This document shows positions 1 through 12,467 of a stretch of 64,000 bases of DNA, in pieces. The stretch is from the NCBI RefSeq assembly GCF_009857835.1, contig NZ_WWCL01000002.1:744001-808000 (forward strand), given 5' to 3'. Every line of letters begins with the position of its first letter. Positions within the stretch are counted from its first letter, which is position 1. This DNA is from Duganella fentianensis (lineage in GTDB: Bacteria > Pseudomonadota > Gammaproteobacteria > Burkholderiales > Burkholderiaceae_D). The position numbers were made by a program, and so were the translations under genes. The notes under the pieces were generated by a model that saw only the letters and a program-made list of their open reading frames with translations, ran no database searches and was not told where the DNA came from.

Positions 1-960
1 GTCCAGACGGAAATTGCCCGTCTGGGGCTGGACCTGGGTGGCGTCATGCAGCTGGTCTGCCAGTATGCCTCGTCGCTCTGCCATGGGGATGGTGCGGTGG
101 TGGAGCTGGCGGAAGGCGACGAGATGGTGTACCGCGCCACGGCCGGCATCGCCGAAGGCCAGCTGGGCTTGCGCCTGCAGCGTAGCGGCAGCCTGTCGGG
201 GCTGTGTGTGACAGAAAACCGCATCCTCCAGTGTGACGACTCGGAAACCGATCCCCGTGTGGACAGACCCGCCTGCCGTAAAGTCGGCTTCCGCTCCATG
301 CTCGTGGTGCCACTGCACTACGATCATGACATCGTCGGTGTGCTGAAAGTCATAGCCGTACGCACCCACGCGTTCAGCCCCGAAATCGCGCAGATACTGG
401 GGCTGCTATCCGAGCTGATCGGAGCCGCCATCTTCAACGCAGCCAAGTACGAGTCCAGCGATCTTTACGTTCGGGCCACGCACGACGATCTGACCGGCCT
501 CGCCAATCGTTCCCTGTTCTACGACCGTCTGCGCCAGCAACTGGCCGTGGCACGGCGCGCCCACAGCCAACTGGCCATCATCAGCATCGATATGGATGGC
601 TTGAAAACCATCAACGATAGCCGCGGGCACCGGGCAGGCGATGCTGCCATCCGCCAGGTAGCGCAGCGGATAGGCAAGGTGTTGCGCGAGGGCGATCTGG
701 CTGCCCGTCTTGGCGGCGATGAGTTTGCCGTGCTGCTGCCCAGCGTACGGGACCGTGCCAGCATGGACGACAAGTGCGCCAGACTCAGGCTCGCCATCAG
801 CGCGCCTTTCCTGTACGAAGGACGGGAATTGCCGCTGGCAGCCAGCATAGGCTATGCCATCTGCCCCGAACAGGGTTACGACCTGGACGAACTGATGGAC
901 CAGGCCGATCAAGCCATGTACCGTGCCAAGCAGCAGCGCCACGCTGCGGTGGAGAAGTAA
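1..960 (+). CDS. GAF-GGDEF diguanylate cyclase (5' end outside window)
   Basis: The reading frame is open from base 1, so the true start lies upstream of the window. The visible 319 codons hold a GAF-type sensor domain (roughly the first 140 residues) followed by a GGDEF domain. The active-site GGDEF motif is intact near the end of the domain, and an RxxD inhibitory site (R-E-G-D) sits five residues before it. That is the usual layout of an active, product-inhibited cyclase that makes c-di-GMP from two GTP. No membrane segment is visible, so it is probably cytoplasmic, sensing a small ligand or redox state through GAF. Family assignment is secure. The ligand is unknown and the N-terminus cannot be judged. 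Confidence 0.93.
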   Translation, partial: VQTEIARLGLDLGGVMQLVCQYASSLCHGDGAVVELAEGDEMVYRATAGIAEGQLGLRLQRSGSLSGLCVTENRILQCDDSETDPRVDRPACRKVGFRSMLVVPLHYDHDIVGVLKVIAVRTHAFSPEIAQILGLLSELIGAAIFNAAKYESSDLYVRATHDDLTGLANRSLFYDRLRQQLAVARRAHSQLAIISIDMDGLKTINDSRGHRAGDAAIRQVAQRIGKVLREGDLAARLGGDEFAVLLPSVRDRASMDDKCARLRLAISAPFLYEGRELPLAASIGYAICPEQGYDLDELMDQADQAMYRAKQQRHAAVEK

Positions 961-1179
961 GCGTCAGGCCAGCAGTCCTGCACAGTCAGCCTATGCAGGC
1001 TATTCCACCCACCATGCTTGAGTGCTAGCCGCTATTCGAGTTGTGGCGCAGAATATGCCACGGCAGAGATAGAAATTCCGTAATTGTCTAATACAAATCC
1101 ATAGTAAGTTCCTGCCTCAGCATATTTGGCTGCGAATTTGCCCCTGCTTCATCTGTCCTACATCAATAAGTTGCTTTAG

Positions 1180-1185
1180 TATAAT
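1180..1185 (+). promoter_or_regulatory. candidate -10 element upstream of the MHYT kinase
   Basis: A perfect TATAAT lies in an AT-rich patch 59 bases before the chosen start of the MHYT kinase. No convincing -35 hexamer is found 16-18 bases upstream, so this is only a candidate. The rest of the 961-1244 gap shows no gene. Confidence 0.3.
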
Positions 1186-1244
1186 AAAGTGGCTGTCGTT
1201 GCAGCACACCCATGCCAGGATGGGCTCTAGTTCAGGATTTGTAC

Positions 1245-4904
<3,660 letters not shown>

Positions 4905-4926
4905 AAACAGAATCCGAGCGCACCCT

Positions 4927-5910
4927 ATGTCTAACTCTCTGCCCAATTTATTGCTGGTCGACGACGAGCCCACCAACCTTCAGGTATTGCGCAATATTTT
5001 GCAGGATAGCTATCGTCTGCAATTTGCCCGTAACGGGCAGAAAGCGCTGGAGCTGGCCGAACAGGAACAGCCTGATCTGATCCTGCTGGACGTGATGATG
5101 CCCGGCATGACGGGGCTGGAAGTCTGCCGCAGCCTGAAGCAGCAGGCCAGTACCAGCAAGATTCCGGTGATCTTCGTGACGGCCCTGAGCGACGCCGATG
5201 ATGAGGCCATCGGTTTTGCGGCCGGGGCAGTCGATTACATCAGCAAGCCTGTCAGCCCGGCCGTCGTCAAAGCCCGGGTGAAAACCCATCTATCGCTGGT
5301 GCGGGTGGAAGAGCTGGAAAAGACCCGCTTGCAGATCATCCACAAACTGGGCAAAGCGGCCGAGTATAAAGACAATGAAACGGGCTTGCACGTCATCCGC
5401 ATGAGCCATTTTGCGCGCTATCTGGCACTGGCGGCTGGCTGTGATGCCGGCTTCGTCGAACAGCTGTTCGAAGCAGCGCCCATGCATGACATCGGAAAAA
5501 TCGGCATCCCCGATGCAGTGCTGCTCAAGCCGGGCAAGCTCGATGCGGATGAATGGAAAATCATGCAGAGCCATGTCGATATCGGCGCCGAAATTCTGGG
5601 CGATGATGATTCCAGTCTGCTCAGGATGGCGGCCAGCATCGCCCGCAACCACCATGAAAAATGGGATGGCAGCGGTTATCCGCGCGGCATCAGCGGCGAG
5701 CAGATTCCGCTGGAAGCCCGCATCGTGGCCATTGCCGATGTGTTCGATGCGCTGACCAGTGTGCGTCCCTATAAGAGCGCGTGGTCGGTGGAGCAGGCTT
5801 TCGATCTGATCCGGAAAGAGGCGGGGACGCACTTCGATCCCGTGCTGGCCGAACTGTTTCTGACACTGGAGCCGCAGATACGCGAAGTGCAGCACAACTG
5901 GGCCGACTGA
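4927..5910 (+). CDS. HD-GYP response regulator (predicted c-di-GMP phosphodiesterase)
   Basis: 327 residues: a receiver domain (about 1-125, acceptor Asp in LILLDVMMPGM, with the late DYISKP lysine) and an HD-GYP domain (about 145-320). The metal-binding signature MHDIGKIG and the HHEKWDGSGYPRG segment are both intact, so c-di-GMP hydrolysis is expected. It follows the MHYT hybrid kinase by 22 bases, and the pair probably forms one relay from the kinase HPt to this receiver, lowering c-di-GMP when phosphorylated. The ribosome site is weak. No membrane segment is seen. The family is certain; the partnership is inferred from gene order. Confidence 0.93.
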   Translation: MSNSLPNLLLVDDEPTNLQVLRNILQDSYRLQFARNGQKALELAEQEQPDLILLDVMMPGMTGLEVCRSLKQQASTSKIPVIFVTALSDADDEAIGFAAGAVDYISKPVSPAVVKARVKTHLSLVRVEELEKTRLQIIHKLGKAAEYKDNETGLHVIRMSHFARYLALAAGCDAGFVEQLFEAAPMHDIGKIGIPDAVLLKPGKLDADEWKIMQSHVDIGAEILGDDDSSLLRMAASIARNHHEKWDGSGYPRGISGEQIPLEARIVAIADVFDALTSVRPYKSAWSVEQAFDLIRKEAGTHFDPVLAELFLTLEPQIREVQHNWAD

Positions 5911-6048
5911 CGCCCGACGGCCAGAGGCCGGGCCGGCCCAGCCCCGGTACAGTCCGCACATGGCCGGGGGCGACCGCTACGTTCAAGTATTATGGGCGGC
6001 TATCGCCGATGCTAGACGCTATTCCCAACGCGTCCACGGAGCATCGCC

Positions 6049-6960
6049 ATGCCGCACCGCCTCATCCTCGCCGCTATCCGGCTACTCTACGCCCCGCTCA
6101 TGCTGGCGGGTTTCAATGGCGCAGCCTTATGGCTGGTCGAGCAGAATGCCAGCCATGCCTGGCTGCTGGTCTTGCTGCTCGCCGCTCTGCTGCTATCGTT
6201 CTGGGCGGAACGGCTGCTGCCGTATGAAGCGGCGTGGAATCGCGGTGCCAGTGCCTGCGATCTGACGCACGCTTTCGTGAATGAGACGGCGACGGTGCTC
6301 GGCGTACTGGCTATCCCTCTGTTGTCCGGCTATTCGCCCTGGCATAGCTACTGGCCGCAGCACTGGCCTCTGGTCTGGCAATGGCTGCTGGCTGTGCTGG
6401 TGGCTGACTGCGGCATCACCCTGATGCACTGGCTTAGCCACCGCTCTGCCTTGTTGTGGCGCTTTCATGCGGTACACCATGCGGGAACGCGTTTCTATGG
6501 ATTGAATGGTCTGGTCAAGCATCCTTTGCATCAGCTGATAGAAACCATGGCCGGTACCGGGCCGCTGCTGCTGATCGGGCTACCCCAGTCCGTCGCCGGA
6601 TTGCTGGGCTTTTCCGTGGCCTTGCAGTTGTTGCTGCAGCACTCGAATGTGGATATGCGTTTGGGCCCTTTGCGCTATTTGCTGGCACTGGCGCCGCTGC
6701 ACCGTTTTCACCACCAGCGCTGGGCCGGCATCGGCGACGTCAACTTTGGCCTGTTCACCACCCTCTGGGACCGGCTGTTAGGCACTGCCGTCTACGACCC
6801 TCAGCGCCGTTTCGTGCCGGGCGAGTTTGGCATAGGCACACAGCCCGACTATCCGCGCAACTACCGGGCGCAGCTGCTTGCACCGTTCCGGCCGGCGGCC
6901 AGTGTTAGCGGGGCGGCTGTAACAGCGCCTGGCTCGCCGTCACGCCAAACTGACGCTTGA
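6049..6960 (+). CDS. fatty-acid hydroxylase / sterol-desaturase superfamily membrane protein
   Basis: 303 residues with several hydrophobic helices in the N-terminal half and the histidine clusters of the di-iron hydroxylase superfamily: HWLSH, HAVHH and HRFHH, in the expected order. Such enzymes use O2 and two iron atoms at the membrane surface to hydroxylate or desaturate lipid chains or sterol-like compounds. The substrate cannot be told from the sequence. The start has CGGAG 7-8 bases upstream. The last 56 bases overlap the 3' end of the convergent AraC gene, and the C-terminal tail after about residue 275 is low in complexity. It appears to be a single-gene unit. Confidence 0.85.
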   Translation: MPHRLILAAIRLLYAPLMLAGFNGAALWLVEQNASHAWLLVLLLAALLLSFWAERLLPYEAAWNRGASACDLTHAFVNETATVLGVLAIPLLSGYSPWHSYWPQHWPLVWQWLLAVLVADCGITLMHWLSHRSALLWRFHAVHHAGTRFYGLNGLVKHPLHQLIETMAGTGPLLLIGLPQSVAGLLGFSVALQLLLQHSNVDMRLGPLRYLLALAPLHRFHHQRWAGIGDVNFGLFTTLWDRLLGTAVYDPQRRFVPGEFGIGTQPDYPRNYRAQLLAPFRPAASVSGAAVTAPGSPSRQTDA

Positions 6961-7606
6961 GGGTACGGGCGAAGTGGGCCGCATCGGCGAATCCTGCGCC
7001 ATGGGCGGCTTGAGTGGCGTCGCAGCCTTGCGCCAGCAGCGTCGCGGCCAGCCTCAGCCTGCGCCACAGCACAAAGCGGCGAAAGGGTGTGCCCAGGGCT
7101 AGGGCCAGCCGATGGCGGAAGCGCTCCGGCGACCATGGAAAATGGCGGGCGATGGCTGGCAGCGAAACATTGCCTTCGCCCAGTGCCTGATCGATCAGCT
7201 TGCGCGCCTGTTCGACCCAGTCAGGCTGGGGCGCGGCTGGCTGCTCTGCCTGCATGACCCAGTGCTGCCAGAACGGCGAGGGGGGCGTAGCGCTGCGGGC
7301 TATGGCGATGCGGATCTGGGCCAGCCACGCTGGATCGAGGCCCGTCACTACAGCTGCCCCCGGTTCCACAAACAGTATCGCGGCCTGCGCATGCGGCAGC
7401 AGACGGTGGGGCAGCAGCGGGGCTATCAGCAGGCAAGTGCCGCTGCCCAGTTCGCCATCTGCAAAGGCCACGGTGGCCGCTTCGGTTGATAGTACCGCCT
7501 GGGCGGCGTAATGCCGGTGCGGCTGGCTGTCTCCCACGGCGCCACGCCAGATGGCCCAGCGGTCGCCGATCTCCAGCTTTCCCGTCCAGCCGTAGTGCAG
7601 GTCCAT
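6905..7606 (-). CDS. AraC-family transcriptional regulator
   Basis: 233 residues from ATG 7606. The N-terminal half resembles a cupin-type ligand pocket (a QPHRHYAAQ segment with paired histidines). The C-terminal third holds the double helix-turn-helix of AraC proteins (RLRLAATLLAQG, then AAHGAGFADAAHFARTLKRQFG). An in-frame ATG at 7723 would run the gene into the neighbouring AraC gene; starting at 7606 leaves a 70-base gap, so I prefer it. The 3' end overlaps the convergent hydroxylase gene by 56 bases. The effector and targets are unknown. Confidence 0.85.
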   Translation of the reverse strand: MDLHYGWTGKLEIGDRWAIWRGAVGDSQPHRHYAAQAVLSTEAATVAFADGELGSGTCLLIAPLLPHRLLPHAQAAILFVEPGAAVVTGLDPAWLAQIRIAIARSATPPSPFWQHWVMQAEQPAAPQPDWVEQARKLIDQALGEGNVSLPAIARHFPWSPERFRHRLALALGTPFRRFVLWRRLRLAATLLAQGCDATQAAHGAGFADAAHFARTLKRQFGVTASQALLQPPR

Positions 7607-7676
7607 GGCAGTTTCCAGCCCCGTGCTGGTGGTGTCGGCAAGAGCGCCAGTGTAGCGTAACGGCGGGGCGGGTGCT

Positions 7677-8438
7677 TCAGCCCGCTGCGGCCTTGCTGTG
7701 CGGTTCAGCCGGCGCTGCCGCATGGGCTAGCTGCCATGCTCGGGGCGTAAGGCCGTAGCGGGCCCGAAACACGGCAATGAAGGCGCTGACGCTCTGGTAG
7801 CCGCAATCGAACGCCACAGTGGTGACGGGCAGCCCATGGGCCAGCTGTTCCAGTGCGCATTGCAAACGCATCTGGCGGTGCCACAGCCCCAGGCTCCAGC
7901 CTGTTTCTGCGCTGAAGCGGCGCGTCAGTGTGCGGCGCGACATATGGCAGCGCTGGGCCCATTGCCCGAAATCGGCTGCATCGGCCGGATGCTGCAACAG
8001 ATGCTGTACCAGCGCCTGCAGGGCGGGGTGGCCAGGCATGGGCAGGAAGCCGGTCAGCGGCGCACACATTCCCAGCGCATGGGCAAAGGTCTGCAGATAG
8101 TGCTGTCGTGCGGCGCCAGCTGCGGGCAGGCCATCGAGCAGAGCCTGCAGCAATGGCGTGCTGCGTACTACGGTCAGTGTGGCGGGCATGCAGGCGCGGG
8201 AGCCGGTCTCGTCGAAGTAACGGCTGACGGCCTGCAGCGGGCCACGGCTGGTCGCCGCGTGGGCTTGCCATGGCGGCACCCAGCCCAGACAGCCGGGCGG
8301 CAGCAGCCAGCGGCCGGTCTCGGTCTGTACGCTGACCACGCCGGACTGCACACAGAACAGCTGCCCCTGGGCGTGGCTATGCAGCGCGTCATGTAGCTCG
8401 TCGCTATGCGTGATGGTGCGGGTGGCAAGTAATTCCAT
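7677..8438 (-). CDS. AraC-family transcriptional regulator with cupin sensor
   Basis: 253 residues. The N-terminus (HALHSHAQGQLFCV-type segment followed by LLPPGCLGWVPP) is a typical AraC cupin arm. The C-terminus carries two helix-turn-helix units (MSRRTLTRRFSAETG and VAFDCGYQSVSAFIAVFRARYG), matching the AraC signature well. It is transcribed away from the inositol-phosphatase-like gene across a 98-base gap and toward the second AraC gene, which lies 70 bases downstream on the same strand. It may control itself or the divergent gene. The inducer is unknown. Confidence 0.9.
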   Translation of the reverse strand: MELLATRTITHSDELHDALHSHAQGQLFCVQSGVVSVQTETGRWLLPPGCLGWVPPWQAHAATSRGPLQAVSRYFDETGSRACMPATLTVVRSTPLLQALLDGLPAAGAARQHYLQTFAHALGMCAPLTGFLPMPGHPALQALVQHLLQHPADAADFGQWAQRCHMSRRTLTRRFSAETGWSLGLWHRQMRLQCALEQLAHGLPVTTVAFDCGYQSVSAFIAVFRARYGLTPRAWQLAHAAAPAEPHSKAAAG

Positions 8439-8536
8439 GGTTTGGCCAGCGGCAGATAGTTTTTGTCATTCTAGCGTTAGCGGCGCAAGCCGGTTGCGCC
8501 CACACTGTGTTTTCCATCATCGTAGCGGAGATAGCC

Positions 8537-9355
8537 ATGTACACCCCCCATCCTGTAGACCGCCAGTTACTGGCGCGCCTGGCCCAGCCTTTGCGCGATC
8601 TAGGCGATACCCTGCTGCAGCGCCAGCCCCGGCAGGCCATGGCCGATCCGGCCCTGATGAAGCAGACGCTGGAAGCAGCCTGTCGCCGGGCCCATGCCGC
8701 ACTGGCGCCGCTGCTGCGCGAGCTGGCCCCGGCGCTGCCGCTGGCCCAGCCCGGAATACGACCGCAGCAACTGCAAGCCGAGTATCCCGCTTACTGGCTG
8801 TTCGACCCGGTAGACGGCGCAGTACAGTATCTGCATGGCTTGCCGCTCTGGACCATGACGCTGACTTTGCTGATCGATGGGCGCGCTGTGCTGGCCTGGG
8901 TGCTGCACCCCGCACTGGGCATGCTGTATTGCGCTGCGCAGGGCGAGGGCGCGACGGCCAACGGCAGGCCCATGACCGTCGCGTTACAGCAGCAGCTGGC
9001 CATGGCCATGCTGGGCACCAGCTTTCCCAACTATCCGCCGCGCCCGCAGCAGGAAGTGGATGCTTTTCTGCGCCGGCTGGCCAGCATCGTGCCCCATGTG
9101 CTGGCGCAGCGCTGGATGGGGCCGGCATCACTATCGCTATGCCAGCTCGCTGCGGGGCAGTTGCATGGCTACTGGGAGCAGGGCAGTACCCTGTACGACT
9201 GGCTGCCCGGCATGCTGATCGCTAGCGAGGCCGGCGCTGTAGTGACGGGGCTGGATGGCAGCGAGCTGGACTGGGCTAGCGCGGGAATACTGGCACTGAC
9301 GCCATCGCTCCAGCCCGCCATGCTGAAACTACTGGCAGGCCATCCGGTGGCGTGA
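8537..9355 (+). CDS. inositol-monophosphatase-like protein, divergent
   Basis: 272 residues from ATG 8537, which has GCGGAG 6 bases upstream; an earlier ATG at 8507 lacks a ribosome site. The protein follows the inositol monophosphatase / FBPase-like fold. The second metal-binding motif reads DPVDGAVQYLHG (family form DPIDGTTNFIHG), and the third region keeps an Asp in LYDWLPGMLIASEAGA. The first motif is weak, with one Glu in LQAEYP instead of the usual adjacent pair. It may be an active phosphatase with altered metal binding or a specialised paralogue, not the housekeeping SuhB. It diverges from an AraC regulator and ends at a strong hairpin. Confidence 0.8.
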   Translation: MYTPHPVDRQLLARLAQPLRDLGDTLLQRQPRQAMADPALMKQTLEAACRRAHAALAPLLRELAPALPLAQPGIRPQQLQAEYPAYWLFDPVDGAVQYLHGLPLWTMTLTLLIDGRAVLAWVLHPALGMLYCAAQGEGATANGRPMTVALQQQLAMAMLGTSFPNYPPRPQQEVDAFLRRLASIVPHVLAQRWMGPASLSLCQLAAGQLHGYWEQGSTLYDWLPGMLIASEAGAVVTGLDGSELDWASAGILALTPSLQPAMLKLLAGHPVA

Positions 9356-9416
9356 GGCTGGCAGGTAGCCACCTGCCAGCCGCGCAGCCGGCTGCTGGTC
9401 GCAGGGTTGCCTTTTT
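9356..9416 (+). terminator. hairpin terminator after the inositol-phosphatase-like gene
   Basis: Directly after the stop codon, an 11-bp perfect stem (GGCTGGCAGGT with ACCTGCCAGCC) closes an AGCC loop at 9356-9381. A short second palindrome and a CTTTTT run follow by about 9416. The T run is separated from the main stem, so it is probably but not certainly an intrinsic terminator. Confidence 0.55.
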
Positions 9417-9486
9417 GCTAGCTTGTCTTTATAGAAAATGGTATGGTGGCGAACTTTCCGATCATCGTCTTTGTCGCTAGCCATTT

Positions 9487-11901
9487 ATGTCCAAGTCTAT
9501 GCCGTCGCCGTCCGCTCTCTCCCTTACCATTGCTGCCTTGCTCCTGAGCTGGCAAGCACAAGCCCAGACCACCGAAGCCGCGCCAGCCAAGGCCAAGGAA
9601 GAAGTAAAACCGCATGCAGCACAAGCGAGCGCCCAGCCGGCTACGTCCACCAGCAGTGCGGCGGAAGCGGGGACTACGCCGGTGGTCAACGTGGTCAGCG
9701 AGCGCCAGACTAATCGTATTGACCGTCAGGTGTATGACATAAAAAACGACGCCAGCACGGCTGGCGCTTCGGTGGGCGATGTACTGAACAACGTGCCATC
9801 CGTGAACGTCGATCCGAATGGCACGGTGCGTCTGCGCGGCAGCGAGCGCGTCACTGTGCTGGTGGATGGCAAACCGACGGCCCAGATGCAGGGGGAAAAC
9901 CGTGCCGCCGCCATCAATGCGCTGCCGGCAGAGAACTATGAATCGGTACAGGTGATTAACAACCCGGGCGCGGAATTCGGCAACGAGGCCGGTGGCGGTC
10001 CTATCCTGAATCTGATTACGCGCCGCTACACCAAGCCCGGTGGCAATGGCAGCGTGGCCGGCAATGTCGGCCCGGCCGGGCGCAAAAGCGCTTTCGCCAC
10101 TGGCAGCTACAGTGCCGGCTACGCTTCGATAAACGGCACCCTCAATTACCGCCGCGACGGCAACGAGTCCGATGCGGATGGTACGCGCGAACGCATAGAT
10201 CCGGCCAACGGCAGCATAAGCCGCTTGCACCAGACCTCGCAGCGCAGCGGCCTGACGGATTTCATACAGGGTGGCGTAGGCGGGCGCTACAACTACAACG
10301 AACGCGATACGGCGACGGGATCGGTCTCGCTGAACAAGCGCAGCAATGATGGCCGCACCAATGAGCATCTGGCCGACTTCGGTACCGGCAGCACGCCGCT
10401 GGTGGACTATCTGACCCACCGCACTGCCAGTGGCGATGCGCTCAATCACGAATTCGTTGCTGGCTGGGAGCGCCGCTTCAATACGGATGGCGAAAGCCTG
10501 AAGGTCGATCTGCGCCATTCCTCGAACAACAATAATGTGGATACGGCGGCGCTGTATCAGCCGCTGACCCTGCCTGTGATCGCGGCGCCCGTGCTGCGCG
10601 ACTACACCCAGAACGTGGAGACCCAGGTGCGTCTGACTGACCTGAGTACGGATTTCTCCGGCAAGGTAGCTGGCGGTTTCCTGACTGCGGGCGGGCGCTG
10701 GCAGCGCACCCGTCAGACCAGCGATTACCGCTATCTGTTCCTGGATAACGGAGCACTCGATACCCGCCGCAGCAATCTGTTCGAACTGGCGCAGGATGTC
10801 ACTGCTGCCTATGCGACCTATGAATTGCCGATCAACCCGCTGTGGTCGTTCAAAGGCGGCTTGCGCGTCGAGCATACGGAGCTGGACCTGAATCAGGTCA
10901 GTACCAATGTGCAGGCAAGCAATAGCTACACCAACTATCTGCCCAGCCTGTTCCTGACCTATAAGCTCGACCAGTTCTCCAATCTGCGCCTGTCATACGC
11001 AGACCGCATCTCGCGCCCGAATGCGGGCGACCTGAATCCTTTCGTCAATTACGCCAGCGAATATTCGATTAGTTCCGGCAACCCGCATCTGCATCCGGTC
11101 AAGCTGCACTCGCTGGAGCTGGGTTACGAGACCAAGATCATGGGGCTGGCGCCGGCCAGCCTGCGTGGCTATCTGCGTCATGAATCAGACGTGATCACCG
11201 AGCGCCGCACTTTCGTCAGCCCAACCACGCTGCTGACCAGCAAAGTCAATGAAGGCGACCGCGCCGCGGGCGGGGTGGAGTTCTCCATCATGGCCATGAT
11301 TCCGCCCAATATCAAGCTGGCGGGGATGACGCTGCCACCGATCCGCTTCATGTTCAACGGTCACTGGGGCTATGTCGAGCAGGACCGTCTGGGCTTGCTG
11401 GGACCGACCGGCGAGAAGCGCCGTACGCCATCGCTGGGTCTGCAGGGCGGGGCGCAATGGAGTATTACGCCGGAAGATACGCTGACCTTTATGACTTTCC
11501 GTCAGGGCAAACAGCTGTCGGGCGAAGGCTACCGCGATCCGTTCAGCATGGTGAATCTGGCGCTCGAGCATAAATTCTCGCCGCGCCTGTCGCTCAACAT
11601 CCGTGCCAATGACGTGCTGCGCGGCACCGACCAGCATTACCGCGTCGATACCGACATCCTGCGTGACCGTAACGATGTGAGCGTGCATCAGCGCCGCCTG
11701 TACGTGGGCCTGCGCTACACCTTTGGCGGCGTGACGGGCAACGATGCGGTGCGCAATGCGCTGCAGGCAGCCGGCCTGAATCCGGATAGCCAGGCCGGCA
11801 AAGATGCGATGCGCATGATCCAGGGCCAGCAGGCCAAGCCAGCTCCGGCCGACAAACCGGCAGAGAAGCCGGCCAGCGACAAGCCGGCGGCTGACAAGTA
11901 G
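9487..11901 (+). CDS. TonB-dependent outer-membrane receptor with C-terminal tail
   Basis: 804 residues. A signal peptide ends near AQAQ at residues 25-27. A low-complexity Ala-rich linker precedes a plug domain (about 70-185, with VGDVLNNVPSVNVDPNG and LRGSERVTVLVDGKP). A large beta-barrel then runs to about residue 745, where LYVGLRYTF forms the terminal strand. The plug/barrel type is that of the TonB-receptor branch with an OMP_b-brl_3-like barrel, whose ligands are mostly unknown. About 60 residues follow the last barrel strand and end in a Pro/Ala/Lys/Asp-rich repeat, unlike classical receptors that end on an aromatic. The ribosome site is poor. No transporter genes lie next to it, so the substrate cannot be guessed. 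Confidence 0.88.
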   Translation: MSKSMPSPSALSLTIAALLLSWQAQAQTTEAAPAKAKEEVKPHAAQASAQPATSTSSAAEAGTTPVVNVVSERQTNRIDRQVYDIKNDASTAGASVGDVLNNVPSVNVDPNGTVRLRGSERVTVLVDGKPTAQMQGENRAAAINALPAENYESVQVINNPGAEFGNEAGGGPILNLITRRYTKPGGNGSVAGNVGPAGRKSAFATGSYSAGYASINGTLNYRRDGNESDADGTRERIDPANGSISRLHQTSQRSGLTDFIQGGVGGRYNYNERDTATGSVSLNKRSNDGRTNEHLADFGTGSTPLVDYLTHRTASGDALNHEFVAGWERRFNTDGESLKVDLRHSSNNNNVDTAALYQPLTLPVIAAPVLRDYTQNVETQVRLTDLSTDFSGKVAGGFLTAGGRWQRTRQTSDYRYLFLDNGALDTRRSNLFELAQDVTAAYATYELPINPLWSFKGGLRVEHTELDLNQVSTNVQASNSYTNYLPSLFLTYKLDQFSNLRLSYADRISRPNAGDLNPFVNYASEYSISSGNPHLHPVKLHSLELGYETKIMGLAPASLRGYLRHESDVITERRTFVSPTTLLTSKVNEGDRAAGGVEFSIMAMIPPNIKLAGMTLPPIRFMFNGHWGYVEQDRLGLLGPTGEKRRTPSLGLQGGAQWSITPEDTLTFMTFRQGKQLSGEGYRDPFSMVNLALEHKFSPRLSLNIRANDVLRGTDQHYRVDTDILRDRNDVSVHQRRLYVGLRYTFGGVTGNDAVRNALQAAGLNPDSQAGKDAMRMIQGQQAKPAPADKPAEKPASDKPAADK

Positions 11902-12377
11902 GACAGCCTCAGCTGGTGCGACCCTGACTGTTGTTTATGTGTAGTTCGGGGCCGCAGCGAAATTGTGCGGGCAACCACCCCGGGCCCGCCAGTCTACGGA
12001 GTGATCCCCCCATACTCCGGCGTAGTCGGTGGCCGACTTGCCGCCGATATATATTGTTGCGCAGGCCGGGTATATTTGCCAATAAATCAATGTTGGCGTC
12101 CGGCTTAGCTGCTGTCTATTTCCTTCACCGGACCTTCGTCCCGCCGTTTAGCTGCCCGATGTGTTGCTGGGCAGTGTGGCGGCTGTGCTGCCGGGCTGAA
12201 AATGACGATGCCAGCGCCGCCGGATCGCAAGATTGCGCTTTCCCGATTGGCCGGACAGGTGCAAAATACTGTCGGGGACGGCTGGCCGACGGGCGCGGCG
12301 CGAGCTGGTGAAAACACGGTTTTAGCTGCTGCTACCGCTGTTTTGTGGCAAAATGTGCGTGCTGTCTCCTATTATAT
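11902..12377. other. long non-coding gap before acnB
   Basis: No open frame here looks like protein: those present are short, Cys/Arg/Pro-rich and lack ribosome sites. No clear terminator follows the receptor gene. The right end is AT-rich and leads into the acnB control region. A small RNA or long leader is possible but I cannot show one. Confidence 0.4.
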
Positions 12378-12406
12378 GTCTTATATAAGACTTGTTGAGG
12401 TACAAT
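12378..12406 (+). promoter_or_regulatory. acnB promoter with a 14-bp perfect palindrome (operator candidate)
   Basis: GTCTTATATAAGAC at 12378-12391 is a perfect 14-bp palindrome. It is followed 9 bases later by TACAAT (12401-12406), a good -10 match. The palindrome sits where a -35 box would be, the typical place for a repressor of a dimeric family. The acnB start codon is 62 bases after the -10. The binding protein is unknown. Confidence 0.55.
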
Positions 12407-12467
12407 AGTCATCAGAGTCGGCGGAGTCGCTCCGCTTCCCTGCAATCAACCTGAATGAGAGTTCTCC

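Noticed and set aside
11931-12311. A 126-codon open frame in the gap before acnB.
   Set aside because: It has no ribosome site, odd composition (many Cys, Arg, Trp) and no recognisable domain.
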